Both the position numbers and the translations under genes were made by a program. Shown here piece by piece: positions 51,195 to 58,679 of a DNA stretch of 64,000 nt (position 1 is the stretch's first letter; each line of letters opens with the position of its first letter). Source of the DNA: IDS-8 sp035304285. Lineage in GTDB: Bacteria; Pseudomonadota; Gammaproteobacteria; Steroidobacterales; Woeseiaceae. A model generated the notes under the pieces. The model saw nothing but the letters and a program-made list of their open reading frames with translations, did not search any database and was not told the origin of the DNA. Where the stretch lies: positions 1-64,000 of the forward strand of contig DATGQI010000036.1 of NCBI GenBank assembly GCA_035304285.1. The letters run 5' to 3'.

Positions 51195-53636
51195 ATGAGT
51201 AGCCAACGCGAGGTAGTGATCATTACCGGCATTGCCGGGGGGATCGGGTCCAGGGTCGCGTCAGCGCTGGAAGACGAATTCTGCGTAGTCGGAATGGACC
51301 TCGACTGCGAAGAGGACGAACGGAATTTCCCGGTGGACCTGAGTTCCGACGAGTCCGTCGACTCTGCCCTCCGGAAGATCCGTGAGCGTTTCGGCAAGCA
51401 CCTTGCCTCTGTTGTTCATCTTGCCGCCTACTTCGATTTCTCGGGTGAGGACAACCCCCTGTACCAGGAGGTCAACGTTGATGGCACGCGCCGCCTGCTC
51501 GACGGGCTGCAGGGTTTCGAGGTCGAACAGTTGCTCTACTCGAGCACGATGCTGGTCCACGAACCGACTGAGCCCGGTATTCCTGTCACCGAAGATTCGC
51601 CTCTCGGGCCGGCGTGGAAATACCCGCAGTCGAAACTAGAGACTGAAAGGATTATTGAGCGTCACCACGGCGGCATCCCGTACACGATGCTTCGCATCGC
51701 GGGCGTCTACGACGAGAACTGCAAGGTGCCGACGCTTGCGCACCAGATGCAACGGATCTACGAGCGGCGCTTGCAGGGCCACCTGTTTGCGGGCGACGTC
51801 ACGACCGGACAGTCGTTCGTACACCGGGACGACGTGGTGGACGCCATTTGCCTTGCCGTCCGCCGTCGTTCTCGCCTTGAGGAGACTCCCGCTCTCCTGA
51901 TCGGTGAGCAAGGCGTGCTTAGCTACCAGGAATTGCAGAGCGAACTTGCGCGGCTCATCCATGGCGAGAACTGGCTGACGAAATCGATTCCGAAACCGGT
52001 CGCCCGGGTGGGCGCATGGCTCCAGGAAAAGGGCGAGAAAGTTATCCCGGATGCCATAGACCAGGGCAACGAGCCGTTCATCAAGCCCTTTATGATCTCC
52101 ATGGCGGACGACCACTACGAACTCGATACCAGCCTTGCCCGCGACAATCTCGGCTGGGCGCCGCGTCACTCCCTGCGCGACGAACTCCCGCTGATGGTCG
52201 ACATGCTGAAGCGCGACCCGGAGGAATGGTATCGACGCAACAAGCTGGCACTCCCCGTATGGCTCATGAGCGATGAGATCGACGACGCCGAAATCGAGAA
52301 CCTCCGCCAACAACACACGCAACTTAAACGCCGCGAGCACCGCGACAATCTCTGGGCACACTTCCTGACGATTGCGCTCGGCGGATGGCTCATCACGGCC
52401 CCCCCAACGCTCGGCTACCAGTCGGCCGCTCTCGCCGCCAGCGACATCGCCTGCGGCGTCATGGTGATGCTGTTCGGCGCCTTATCCCTGTCGTGGCGGA
52501 TGGCGTGGGCGCGGCTGGTAAACGGCGCTATCGGCGTCTATCTCCTGTTCGCTCCCTTGTTGTTCTGGGCACCCACGGCGGCCGCCTACCTGAATGCCAC
52601 GCTGGTCGGGGCGCTCATCATTGCGTTCGCCATGGTGACGAGGCCACCGATCGGCGTCAGCATGATTGCCCGACTCACAGGACCGGACGTGCCGCCGGGC
52701 TGGGAGTACTCCCCATCATCCTGGACGCAGCGCCTGCCGATCATCGCGCTGGCGTTCGTCGGGCTCTACTTCTCGCGATACCTGACGGCCTACCAGCTCG
52801 GGCACATCGGTGAGGCCTGGGACCCGTTCTTCGGCGACGGCACGGAGCGCATCATCACCTCGGATCTGTCGCGGGCATGGCCGGTGCCGGATGCCGGAGT
52901 CGGGGCCGTGACTTATATGCTGGAGATCCTCACCGGGCTTATCGGAAGCCGGCGTCGCTGGCGGACGATGCCATGGATGGTGCTGCTATTCGGGTTCATG
53001 ATCGTACCGCTCGGTGTCGTCAGTATCTTTTTCATAATCATCCAGCCCATCGCCATCGGAACCTGGTGCACGCTCTGCCTTCTCGGCGCAGCGGCCATGG
53101 TGGTGCAGATTCCGTACTCGCTGGATGAACTCGTCGCTACCTGCCAGTTCCTCGGCCAGCGGCGCAGGCAAGGACAACCGCTGTGGCCGGTGCTTTTGCA
53201 CGGGGACACCGCGGCTGGCGGCAAGGAAGAGCCTCAGGACAGTTTCGAGCAGTCCCCGCGGGAGATCAACCGCGAGATGTGGGGAGGAGGCGTGAATCTT
53301 CCCTGGACTCTGGCAGCCAGCATTGCCATCGGGATATGGCTCATGGGCACCCGGTTGGTCTTTGGCACCGAGGGCGCTATGGCCAACAGCGACCACCTCA
53401 TCGGCGCACTGGTAGTAACGGTGTCCGTGGCGGCACTGGCCGAAATTGGACGCGCCGCACGCTATCTCAACGTGTTGTTCGGCGCTGCGTTGATAGTCGT
53501 TCCGTGGATACTCGATGGCGGCAGTTTGCTGGCCGATATCGCGAGCGTAATAGCCGGCTTGTTGTTGATCCTTTTTGCCCTGCCGCGTGGCAGTGTACGC
53601 CACAGCTACGGAAGCTGGGATCGCTTCATATTCTGA
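51195..53636 (+). CDS. SDR epimerase-SPW-VKOR fusion protein
   Basis: 813 residues from ATG 51195; no ribosome site precedes it, and an in-frame TTG at 51138 behind AAGGAA would add 19 residues. Residues 1-~300 are an extended SDR with TGIAGGIGS and the catalytic YxxxK (KYPQSKLE). Residues ~385-490 resemble SPW repeats of membrane helices. Residues ~525-680 form a VKOR-like domain with the redox motif TWCTLC (C625, C628), but the loop cysteine pair normally before it is absent. A final membrane block follows. The fusion suggests redox or quinone chemistry linked to an NAD-dependent enzyme. It is exposed to the stress block around it. Confidence 0.83.
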   Translation: MSSQREVVIITGIAGGIGSRVASALEDEFCVVGMDLDCEEDERNFPVDLSSDESVDSALRKIRERFGKHLASVVHLAAYFDFSGEDNPLYQEVNVDGTRRLLDGLQGFEVEQLLYSSTMLVHEPTEPGIPVTEDSPLGPAWKYPQSKLETERIIERHHGGIPYTMLRIAGVYDENCKVPTLAHQMQRIYERRLQGHLFAGDVTTGQSFVHRDDVVDAICLAVRRRSRLEETPALLIGEQGVLSYQELQSELARLIHGENWLTKSIPKPVARVGAWLQEKGEKVIPDAIDQGNEPFIKPFMISMADDHYELDTSLARDNLGWAPRHSLRDELPLMVDMLKRDPEEWYRRNKLALPVWLMSDEIDDAEIENLRQQHTQLKRREHRDNLWAHFLTIALGGWLITAPPTLGYQSAALAASDIACGVMVMLFGALSLSWRMAWARLVNGAIGVYLLFAPLLFWAPTAAAYLNATLVGALIIAFAMVTRPPIGVSMIARLTGPDVPPGWEYSPSSWTQRLPIIALAFVGLYFSRYLTAYQLGHIGEAWDPFFGDGTERIITSDLSRAWPVPDAGVGAVTYMLEILTGLIGSRRRWRTMPWMVLLFGFMIVPLGVVSIFFIIIQPIAIGTWCTLCLLGAAAMVVQIPYSLDELVATCQFLGQRRRQGQPLWPVLLHGDTAAGGKEEPQDSFEQSPREINREMWGGGVNLPWTLAASIAIGIWLMGTRLVFGTEGAMANSDHLIGALVVTVSVAALAEIGRAARYLNVLFGAALIVVPWILDGGSLLADIASVIAGLLLILFALPRGSVRHSYGSWDRFIF

Positions 53637-53660
53637 CCAGATTACGTGCGACGCGGTGCG

Positions 53661-54080
53661 CTAGTCCTCTTCGGCTCGCAGCATTTCATCGGCAATCTGC
53701 TCGGTGATCGGGTGGAACATGCCTAGCCCGCAGGAAGCTCCGGGAGCGAAACCGAAACCCCAGTCCTGGAGCACCGTTACCATATCGACGCTGCACAGGC
53801 TGCCCACCGACGAGCGGTACATCAAGGTATCGTTCCTTCGCAGTCCGGGACATCGGTGAGGAAGGTCGTTCCGGTAGACGGTATTGCCGCGCATGCGAAA
53901 GATGAGGGTATCGGCATCAACGATAACGATGTCATCTATATCGTTGATGCGGACGCAGTGCCTTGCTTCGAGATCGCGCTCCTCCGTCTCAGCCGCGTCC
54001 TCCTGCGCGAGGCTCCCGGTACCGCTGGCTGCGCCTGCCAGGATCAGGATGCCGAACAGTTTTACATAGTTCACTGACAA
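53661..54080 (-). CDS. DUF6491 family exported protein
   Basis: 139 residues. Signal peptide (MSVNYVKLFGILILAGAASG) then CVRINDIDDIVIVDADTL, YRNDLPHRCPGLR and GFAPGASCGLGMF. This four-cysteine pattern matches DUF6491. Small secreted protein, probably disulphide-bonded. Function unknown. It is convergent with the VKOR fusion, 24 bases away. Confidence 0.8.
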   Translation of the reverse strand: MSVNYVKLFGILILAGAASGTGSLAQEDAAETEERDLEARHCVRINDIDDIVIVDADTLIFRMRGNTVYRNDLPHRCPGLRRNDTLMYRSSVGSLCSVDMVTVLQDWGFGFAPGASCGLGMFHPITEQIADEMLRAEED

Positions 54081-54224
54081 ATTCTCCTGTGCTTGCCGAC
54101 TTGCGGTTCTCGCGGTGTAACAGCAGTTTTTTCAACGTTTATGTAATTGTTACCAGGTACCGCTTTCCGACTGACAAGGGCTCGCGGAATTCCGGTTCGC
54201 CAGAACCTCAAGCAACGAAGAAGG

Positions 54225-54518
54225 TCATTCGAGATCGGCGTCCGGCACGCCTCCCTCCAGCTTGTCGCGGTCAATGCTTTCATCCACCGGCACCTGCACC
54301 CAGTTGCCCTGGTCATTCTTTTCGAACCTGCGCTGCACCTCCAGCATTGCCGCTTCGTGAGCGGTTTCGTCCAACTCGGAGTCCGCTCTCTCGCCGCTCA
54401 TCGCAGTGGTCTCCCATACCCTGCGATATACCGCAAGGTACATGCGCTGCGCGTTCTCCGGCAGCTTTCTCCGCAGGGACTGCGGAAGGTCGTCAAGTTC
54501 CTGATAAGGCTCGTGCAT
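54225..54518 (-). CDS. ChaB-family protein
   Basis: 97 residues. LDDLPQSLRRKLPENAQRMYLAVYRRVWE and then ETAHEAAMLEVQRRFEKNDQGNWVQV match the ChaB domain (PF06150). The family is named after a cation-transport regulator in E. coli, but its molecular role is unclear. It lies within a group of stress genes. The 144-base gap before the DUF6491 gene holds nothing I recognise. Confidence 0.8.
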   Translation of the reverse strand: MHEPYQELDDLPQSLRRKLPENAQRMYLAVYRRVWETTAMSGERADSELDETAHEAAMLEVQRRFEKNDQGNWVQVPVDESIDRDKLEGGVPDADLE

Positions 54519-54681
54519 GGCAATCCTTCAATTGCCATGAAGTTGCAAGTTGTGTGCCACGGCCTTCTCCAGGTGTTCCCGCCGATTCAACGAGCACTGG
54601 CACGACGCTTGCAGCGGAGATTGCGGCACTGAACGCACTATCAGGGTCCACAGCACTCCTCTATCCACTCCATACACCGGG

Positions 54682-55200
54682 ATGAAAAATCTCATGAATG
54701 AAGAAGACCTGAAGCACTTTACAGATATCCTGAAGACCTTCGATACCGCGATGCTCGTGACGCAGCGTGGGCGAGAGCTGCGATCCCGACCAATGGAAAT
54801 CGTGGACCGCACCGATGACGGTCGCATCTGGTTCCTGACAAGCATTGACAGCGCAAAACTCGAGGAGCTTACGGAGAATCCGGATGTAAACGTCGCGATG
54901 CAGGACGACCCCAGGTTCCTTTCCGTCTCCGGCGCTGTCCGCGCGACGCGTGACCGGGAGAAAGTGGACGAAGTATGGAAGGAGTCGTTCGATGCCTGGT
55001 TTCCTGAAGGACGTGACGATCCGACGGTCGTGCTCCTCGAGGTGGTCCCAACCTATGTCGAGTACTGGGACCGGTCCGGCGCCGGCGGATTGATGTCAAT
55101 GTTCACTTCCGCGGGGGAGGCCGCTGAGGACAGTGACGCGCATGGCAAGGTGGACTTCCCCAAGTCCGAGAGCGAGCTGCCGCGCTCGGCACGTCACTAG
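54682..55200 (+). CDS. Pyridoxamine 5'-phosphate oxidase-fold general stress protein
   Basis: 172 residues from ATG 54682; ATG 54694 is also possible. Split-barrel flavin fold of the general stress protein 26 group: AMLVTQRGRELRSRPMEIVDR, GRIWFLTSIDSAKLEEL, VNVAMQDDPRFLSVSG and AWFPEGRDDPTVVLLEVVPT. Members bind FMN, FAD or F420; the reaction is generally unknown. The frame extends upstream to 54550 but without family similarity. Confidence 0.88.
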   Translation: MKNLMNEEDLKHFTDILKTFDTAMLVTQRGRELRSRPMEIVDRTDDGRIWFLTSIDSAKLEELTENPDVNVAMQDDPRFLSVSGAVRATRDREKVDEVWKESFDAWFPEGRDDPTVVLLEVVPTYVEYWDRSGAGGLMSMFTSAGEAAEDSDAHGKVDFPKSESELPRSARH

Positions 55201-55229
55201 CAGCGCGAGAAACTGTCCGACGCTGGCGC

Positions 55230-56201
55230 CTATCGCTCTTCTGCCGGGAAGTGATCCGGCTTGACCACTACGACGTCGCAATGGACATCATCCAGGATTG
55301 CTTCAGCCGTACTGCCGATCAGTAGTCTTTCGACACGTCCACGCGATACCGCGCCCGCGACAACAACATCGATTTCCAGCTGCATCACGAGTTCTTCCAG
55401 CGCCTCGCTGGTATTGCCCGACACCAGGTGCACATGGTCGCTGGATATGCCCGCCGATTCGGCAAGTCTCCGCAGTTCGGTCCTGCGATGCTTTTCGAGT
55501 TCTCCGGCGAGTTCACTGCTGAGACGCATGACAGGCACCGCACCCTGATTAGTTGCGGAGGCAACAGGGGCAACCATGGCTCCTGGCCGGTACGCATGGA
55601 AAAGGTGTAGCGATCCGCCGAACAGGTTTACCAGGTCGCCAGCCACCTCGACCAGCTTCCGGTCGAGCCCCGCCTTTTTCTCCTCGGGATGGGAAGGATC
55701 GACGGCCGCAATGATGCGAAGGCCGCTGCTCAGCGGATCCAGTACTTTTTTACAAAGCCACAGGAGCTGCGGAGCCCGCCGGATCAACTCCCAGTCCGTT
55801 GCGCCGAAAAACAGCCGGTCAATCCTCCCGTGCCTTCTTGCCGAGCGGACGATGAGGTCGGCGCCGACCTCCCTCGCCTTCTCGAGAATCGCCTCATAGC
55901 GCGGAGAATGCCACTCGACATGGCAGGTCACCTGTCCACCCTCCTCGCGAAGCGGGGCTGCCTGCGACTCCAGCCAGTTCTGCAACTCCTGCATGTATTC
56001 AATGCGCGCTCTGGCAACGCTCTCGTTGTCGAAGAGCACGCCATCGGCCAACGATCCGGCGGAATCGCACACGAACAGGTCGACCGAAGCTCCGCTTGCT
56101 ATAGCAAGCTGCCTGGCCCGGTCTATAGCGAGCAGGCCCGCGCCTCTCTCGATCCGGCGGTCGGGATTCACATCTGCGAGAATGCTCTTGATTTCAGCCA
56201 T
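55230..56201 (-). CDS. Universal stress protein, two tandem Usp domains (second copy)
   Basis: 323 residues. Domain 1 (1-~155) includes VRSARRHGRIDRLFFGATDWEL; domain 2 (~160-320) has the nucleotide loop GAVSRGRVERLLIGSTAEAI. Same two-domain plan as the protein at 49999-50940 but clearly diverged. Only 27 bases separate it from the NtrC-type gene, so the two are probably cotranscribed and the regulator may act on stress genes. Confidence 0.9.
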   Translation of the reverse strand: MAEIKSILADVNPDRRIERGAGLLAIDRARQLAIASGASVDLFVCDSAGSLADGVLFDNESVARARIEYMQELQNWLESQAAPLREEGGQVTCHVEWHSPRYEAILEKAREVGADLIVRSARRHGRIDRLFFGATDWELIRRAPQLLWLCKKVLDPLSSGLRIIAAVDPSHPEEKKAGLDRKLVEVAGDLVNLFGGSLHLFHAYRPGAMVAPVASATNQGAVPVMRLSSELAGELEKHRRTELRRLAESAGISSDHVHLVSGNTSEALEELVMQLEIDVVVAGAVSRGRVERLLIGSTAEAILDDVHCDVVVVKPDHFPAEER

Positions 56202-56228
56202 GCGCAGCTCCTGGTAAAGACCGCCGCG

Positions 56229-57560
56229 TCATGCACTCTTGTACTGTTTCAGCCTGTTATAAAGAGTCTTCAAGCTAACGCCCAGAACCTCGGCTGTTTT
56301 CTTCTTGTCGCCGTCGTAATGTTCCAGCGTCGACAGAATCGTCCGTCGCTCGATCTCCGCGAGCGGCGTACCCACGTAAAGGCGGATAAAGTCGCCGTCG
56401 CCGGGGTTCGAGAAGGAAACCCTTCCTGGAAGGTCTTCCATCTTGATCTCGCTGCCCGCCAGGAGATGGCTGTGCAGCACGGCGGTCTTGAGTTCCAGCA
56501 CGTTGCCCGGCCAGTCATAGGCCTGCAGCGCCTTTCGCGCGCGGCTGCTGAAGGTCTTGTTCTGGCCTGTTGTGGCATTCTGTTCTTTCAGGAAATGATC
56601 TGCCAGCAGCAGAACGTCATCGTCGCGTTCGCGCAGTGCGGGTACGCGTATAGGAAACTGCGCGAGACGATAGTAAAGGTCTTCACGCAGGCGGCCGCGC
56701 CCCACGGCCTCTTCCGGATCGATATTAGTCGCGGTGATGATGCGCGCGTCGACTGCGATGTCCTGCTCGCCTCCGACAGGCCTGATCTCGTTGGACTCCA
56801 ACACCCTGAGCAGCTTCGCCTGCAGCCCGGCGTTCATTTCGGTGATCTCATCGAGGAACAGCGTGCCCCCCGAGGCGCGCTGGAAGTAACCGCGGTGATC
56901 GCGCGTCGCTCCCGTGAAACTGCCCTTCTTGTGCCCGAACAATTCGCTTTCGAGAAGTCCCGGAGACAGGGCGCTGCAGTTCAGGGAAACGAAGTCATTG
57001 CCCGCACGGTCGCTCAGTTGGTGAATAGTGCGCGCCACCAGTTCTTTCCCGGAGCCACTTTCACCTGCGAGAAAGATGCTGGCGTCGCCCGGCGCGCATT
57101 TACGCAGCAACCGGTACAAGCGCTGCATGGCCTTGGATTCGCCAACCAGCACATCGCCACGCGGCGAGGGTGTGCTGGCCGCCGGTGCGGTGGAAGACAG
57201 CTCCGTCGAAAGATCCCGCAGATTGCGCGCAAGCCGGTCCTTGTTGACCGGCTTGCGAAAGAAATCGGAAGCACCGATGCGTATCGCACGTGGCGTTATC
57301 CTTGGATTTGGCTGGTCGCTCATCAGGTAGATTTCCGTTACCGGCGTAAGGTTTATCGATTCGAGCAAACCCAGGGTGTCATCACCGGCAAGCTGCTCAT
57401 TCAGGATCGCGATCTCGGGCGTATGGCGGAGCAGAGCCTCCCTTGCCTGCGGCAGGCTCTCGGCGGTCTCAGGCAAATACCCGCACTCCCGGAACACTTG
57501 CGACAGCGTTTGTGAATTTTCGACATCGTTGTCGACTATGAGTGCATGCGGCACGAACAT
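56229..57560 (-). CDS. Sigma-54-dependent activator (NtrC family) with pseudo-receiver
   Basis: 443 residues: receiver (1-~120), AAA+ (~140-370), Fis-type HTH at the end (KKKTAEVLGVSLKTLYNRLKQ). Walker A GESGSGKE and Walker B GGTLFLDEI are intact. Two departures: the phosphoacceptor Asp is Asn54 (IAILNEQLAGDD), though Asp10, Asp12 and the conserved Lys (FFRKPVNK) remain; and the sigma-54 contact loop is GSFTGA, not GAFTGA. No histidine kinase is adjacent, so control is likely by another signal than phosphorylation. Confidence 0.9.
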   Translation of the reverse strand: MFVPHALIVDNDVENSQTLSQVFRECGYLPETAESLPQAREALLRHTPEIAILNEQLAGDDTLGLLESINLTPVTEIYLMSDQPNPRITPRAIRIGASDFFRKPVNKDRLARNLRDLSTELSSTAPAASTPSPRGDVLVGESKAMQRLYRLLRKCAPGDASIFLAGESGSGKELVARTIHQLSDRAGNDFVSLNCSALSPGLLESELFGHKKGSFTGATRDHRGYFQRASGGTLFLDEITEMNAGLQAKLLRVLESNEIRPVGGEQDIAVDARIITATNIDPEEAVGRGRLREDLYYRLAQFPIRVPALRERDDDVLLLADHFLKEQNATTGQNKTFSSRARKALQAYDWPGNVLELKTAVLHSHLLAGSEIKMEDLPGRVSFSNPGDGDFIRLYVGTPLAEIERRTILSTLEHYDGDKKKTAEVLGVSLKTLYNRLKQYKSA

Positions 57561-57636
57561 CGCTCCTTCAGTTACTCATGCTCTGCATCGGGCCGCCCCT
57601 TGTAGCGACGCGGCGCAACATTCTCAGAGCCTGCTG

Positions 57637-58260
57637 TCATTGCCTGAACTCGAGCCTGAACAGTTCGCGCAGCCTGGCGAGTTCCCCTATGGGATCTTCA
57701 TGGGCATCCACGCGGAGGTCGACGTTTACGCTAACGATGTCGCCTTTCGCAGGTACTACGCTCAAGGCTGCAGCCTTGCGGCCACGCCGGTCTCCTCCCT
57801 TGAGGTCTCCGGCCTTCAAAGCTTCGAGGAGACGATCGTGAAGCAGCTCTTCGGTAGACTGTTCGAAGACTTCGACCATACTTTCCACAACTTCCTCGGT
57901 GGCCAGGTAATTGCCGGCGGCCACGCAACCGGACCCAAAAATATGACGACTCGTCTCAGCGCAGTCCTTGCCTGTCCATCCGCTTTTTCTCCCTTTGGCG
58001 TCGATGGCTATCAGCTGCCGGGAATCTGCATCCGGATCCTTTTCCAGCGCCTGGGTCAGCGCCTCGTGCGGAGGGCTTCCTGCGTCCATCTTGTCCAGCA
58101 CCCGCTGGCCCAGCGTCAGGTGGGCGTAGTGTTGAGTGTTGATTACGCCGACCCCGATGCGGGAGTAGCTGACGGTTCCGCCGACGGCCAGCGAGTAGCT
58201 GGCTACCGCCGATCCGCAGGCACCGCTTGCGCTATCGAAAGCAACGATGGAGAACGTCAT
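57637..58260 (-). CDS. DUF1028 family (Ntn-hydrolase-like) protein
   Basis: 207 residues from the ATG at 58260 (GGGTGG site). MTFSIVAFDSASGACGSAVASYSLAVG opens DUF1028; DKMDAGSPPHEALTQAL and SRQLIAIDAKGRKSGWTGKDC continue it. The family is a predicted Ntn-type hydrolase, often linked to amino-acid or peptide metabolism. No partner gene nearby confirms this. Confidence 0.87.
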   Translation of the reverse strand: MTFSIVAFDSASGACGSAVASYSLAVGGTVSYSRIGVGVINTQHYAHLTLGQRVLDKMDAGSPPHEALTQALEKDPDADSRQLIAIDAKGRKSGWTGKDCAETSRHIFGSGCVAAGNYLATEEVVESMVEVFEQSTEELLHDRLLEALKAGDLKGGDRRGRKAAALSVVPAKGDIVSVNVDLRVDAHEDPIGELARLRELFRLEFRQ

Positions 58261-58371
58261 CGCGCGTTCGCCACCCAAAGCGGCTTGTGACCTTGCTACT
58301 TCTGCCACGGGCGAAAGTGCTCAACCCGTCCTCTCCACCCTCATGTGTTGTTCCTCGATGCCTTTCACGCA

Positions 58372-58566
58372 CTATGAGCGCGTAAACCTGCTGTGCATCG
58401 CGATGCAACAAGTGTGCCAGAGGGTTCCATACGGATACTGCGGCGCTTCTTCCCACAAGCGTTGCCTTGAATAAAGTGACTGCCGGAGCCAGCGCTCCAT
58501 TCCACGCAGCTCCGGCATCGCCGGAATGAACGGTTGCAGCAGCCGGTCCCGCGGGCCATCGTTCAC
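58372..58566 (-). CDS. Possible small protein (64 aa)
   Basis: Starts at a GTG with a strong GGAGGG site 5 bases upstream, the best ribosome site in this 419-base gap. The peptide is rich in Trp, Tyr, Arg and Pro (GMERWLRQSLYSRQRLWEEA, then YPYGTLWHTCC). No family recognised. It reads in the same direction as the DUF1028 gene 111 bases on and could be cotranscribed. Confidence 0.4.
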   Translation of the reverse strand: MNDGPRDRLLQPFIPAMPELRGMERWLRQSLYSRQRLWEEAPQYPYGTLWHTCCIAMHSRFTRS

Positions 58567-58679
58567 TTGAGCCCTCCGCAGCTGTCACCACGGTTGCAAC
58601 AAGGAAAAAATTACAAAAAGCCGCAGGATTAGCGGGGAGAAACGAGTCAGCGGATGAGCGTCAACGGTGAGCCGGTTCG

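Noticed and set aside
58232..58591. 119-codon minus-strand ORF near the DUF1028 start
   Set aside because: Overlaps the DUF1028 gene and the better-supported 64-residue frame, with no signal peptide or motif.
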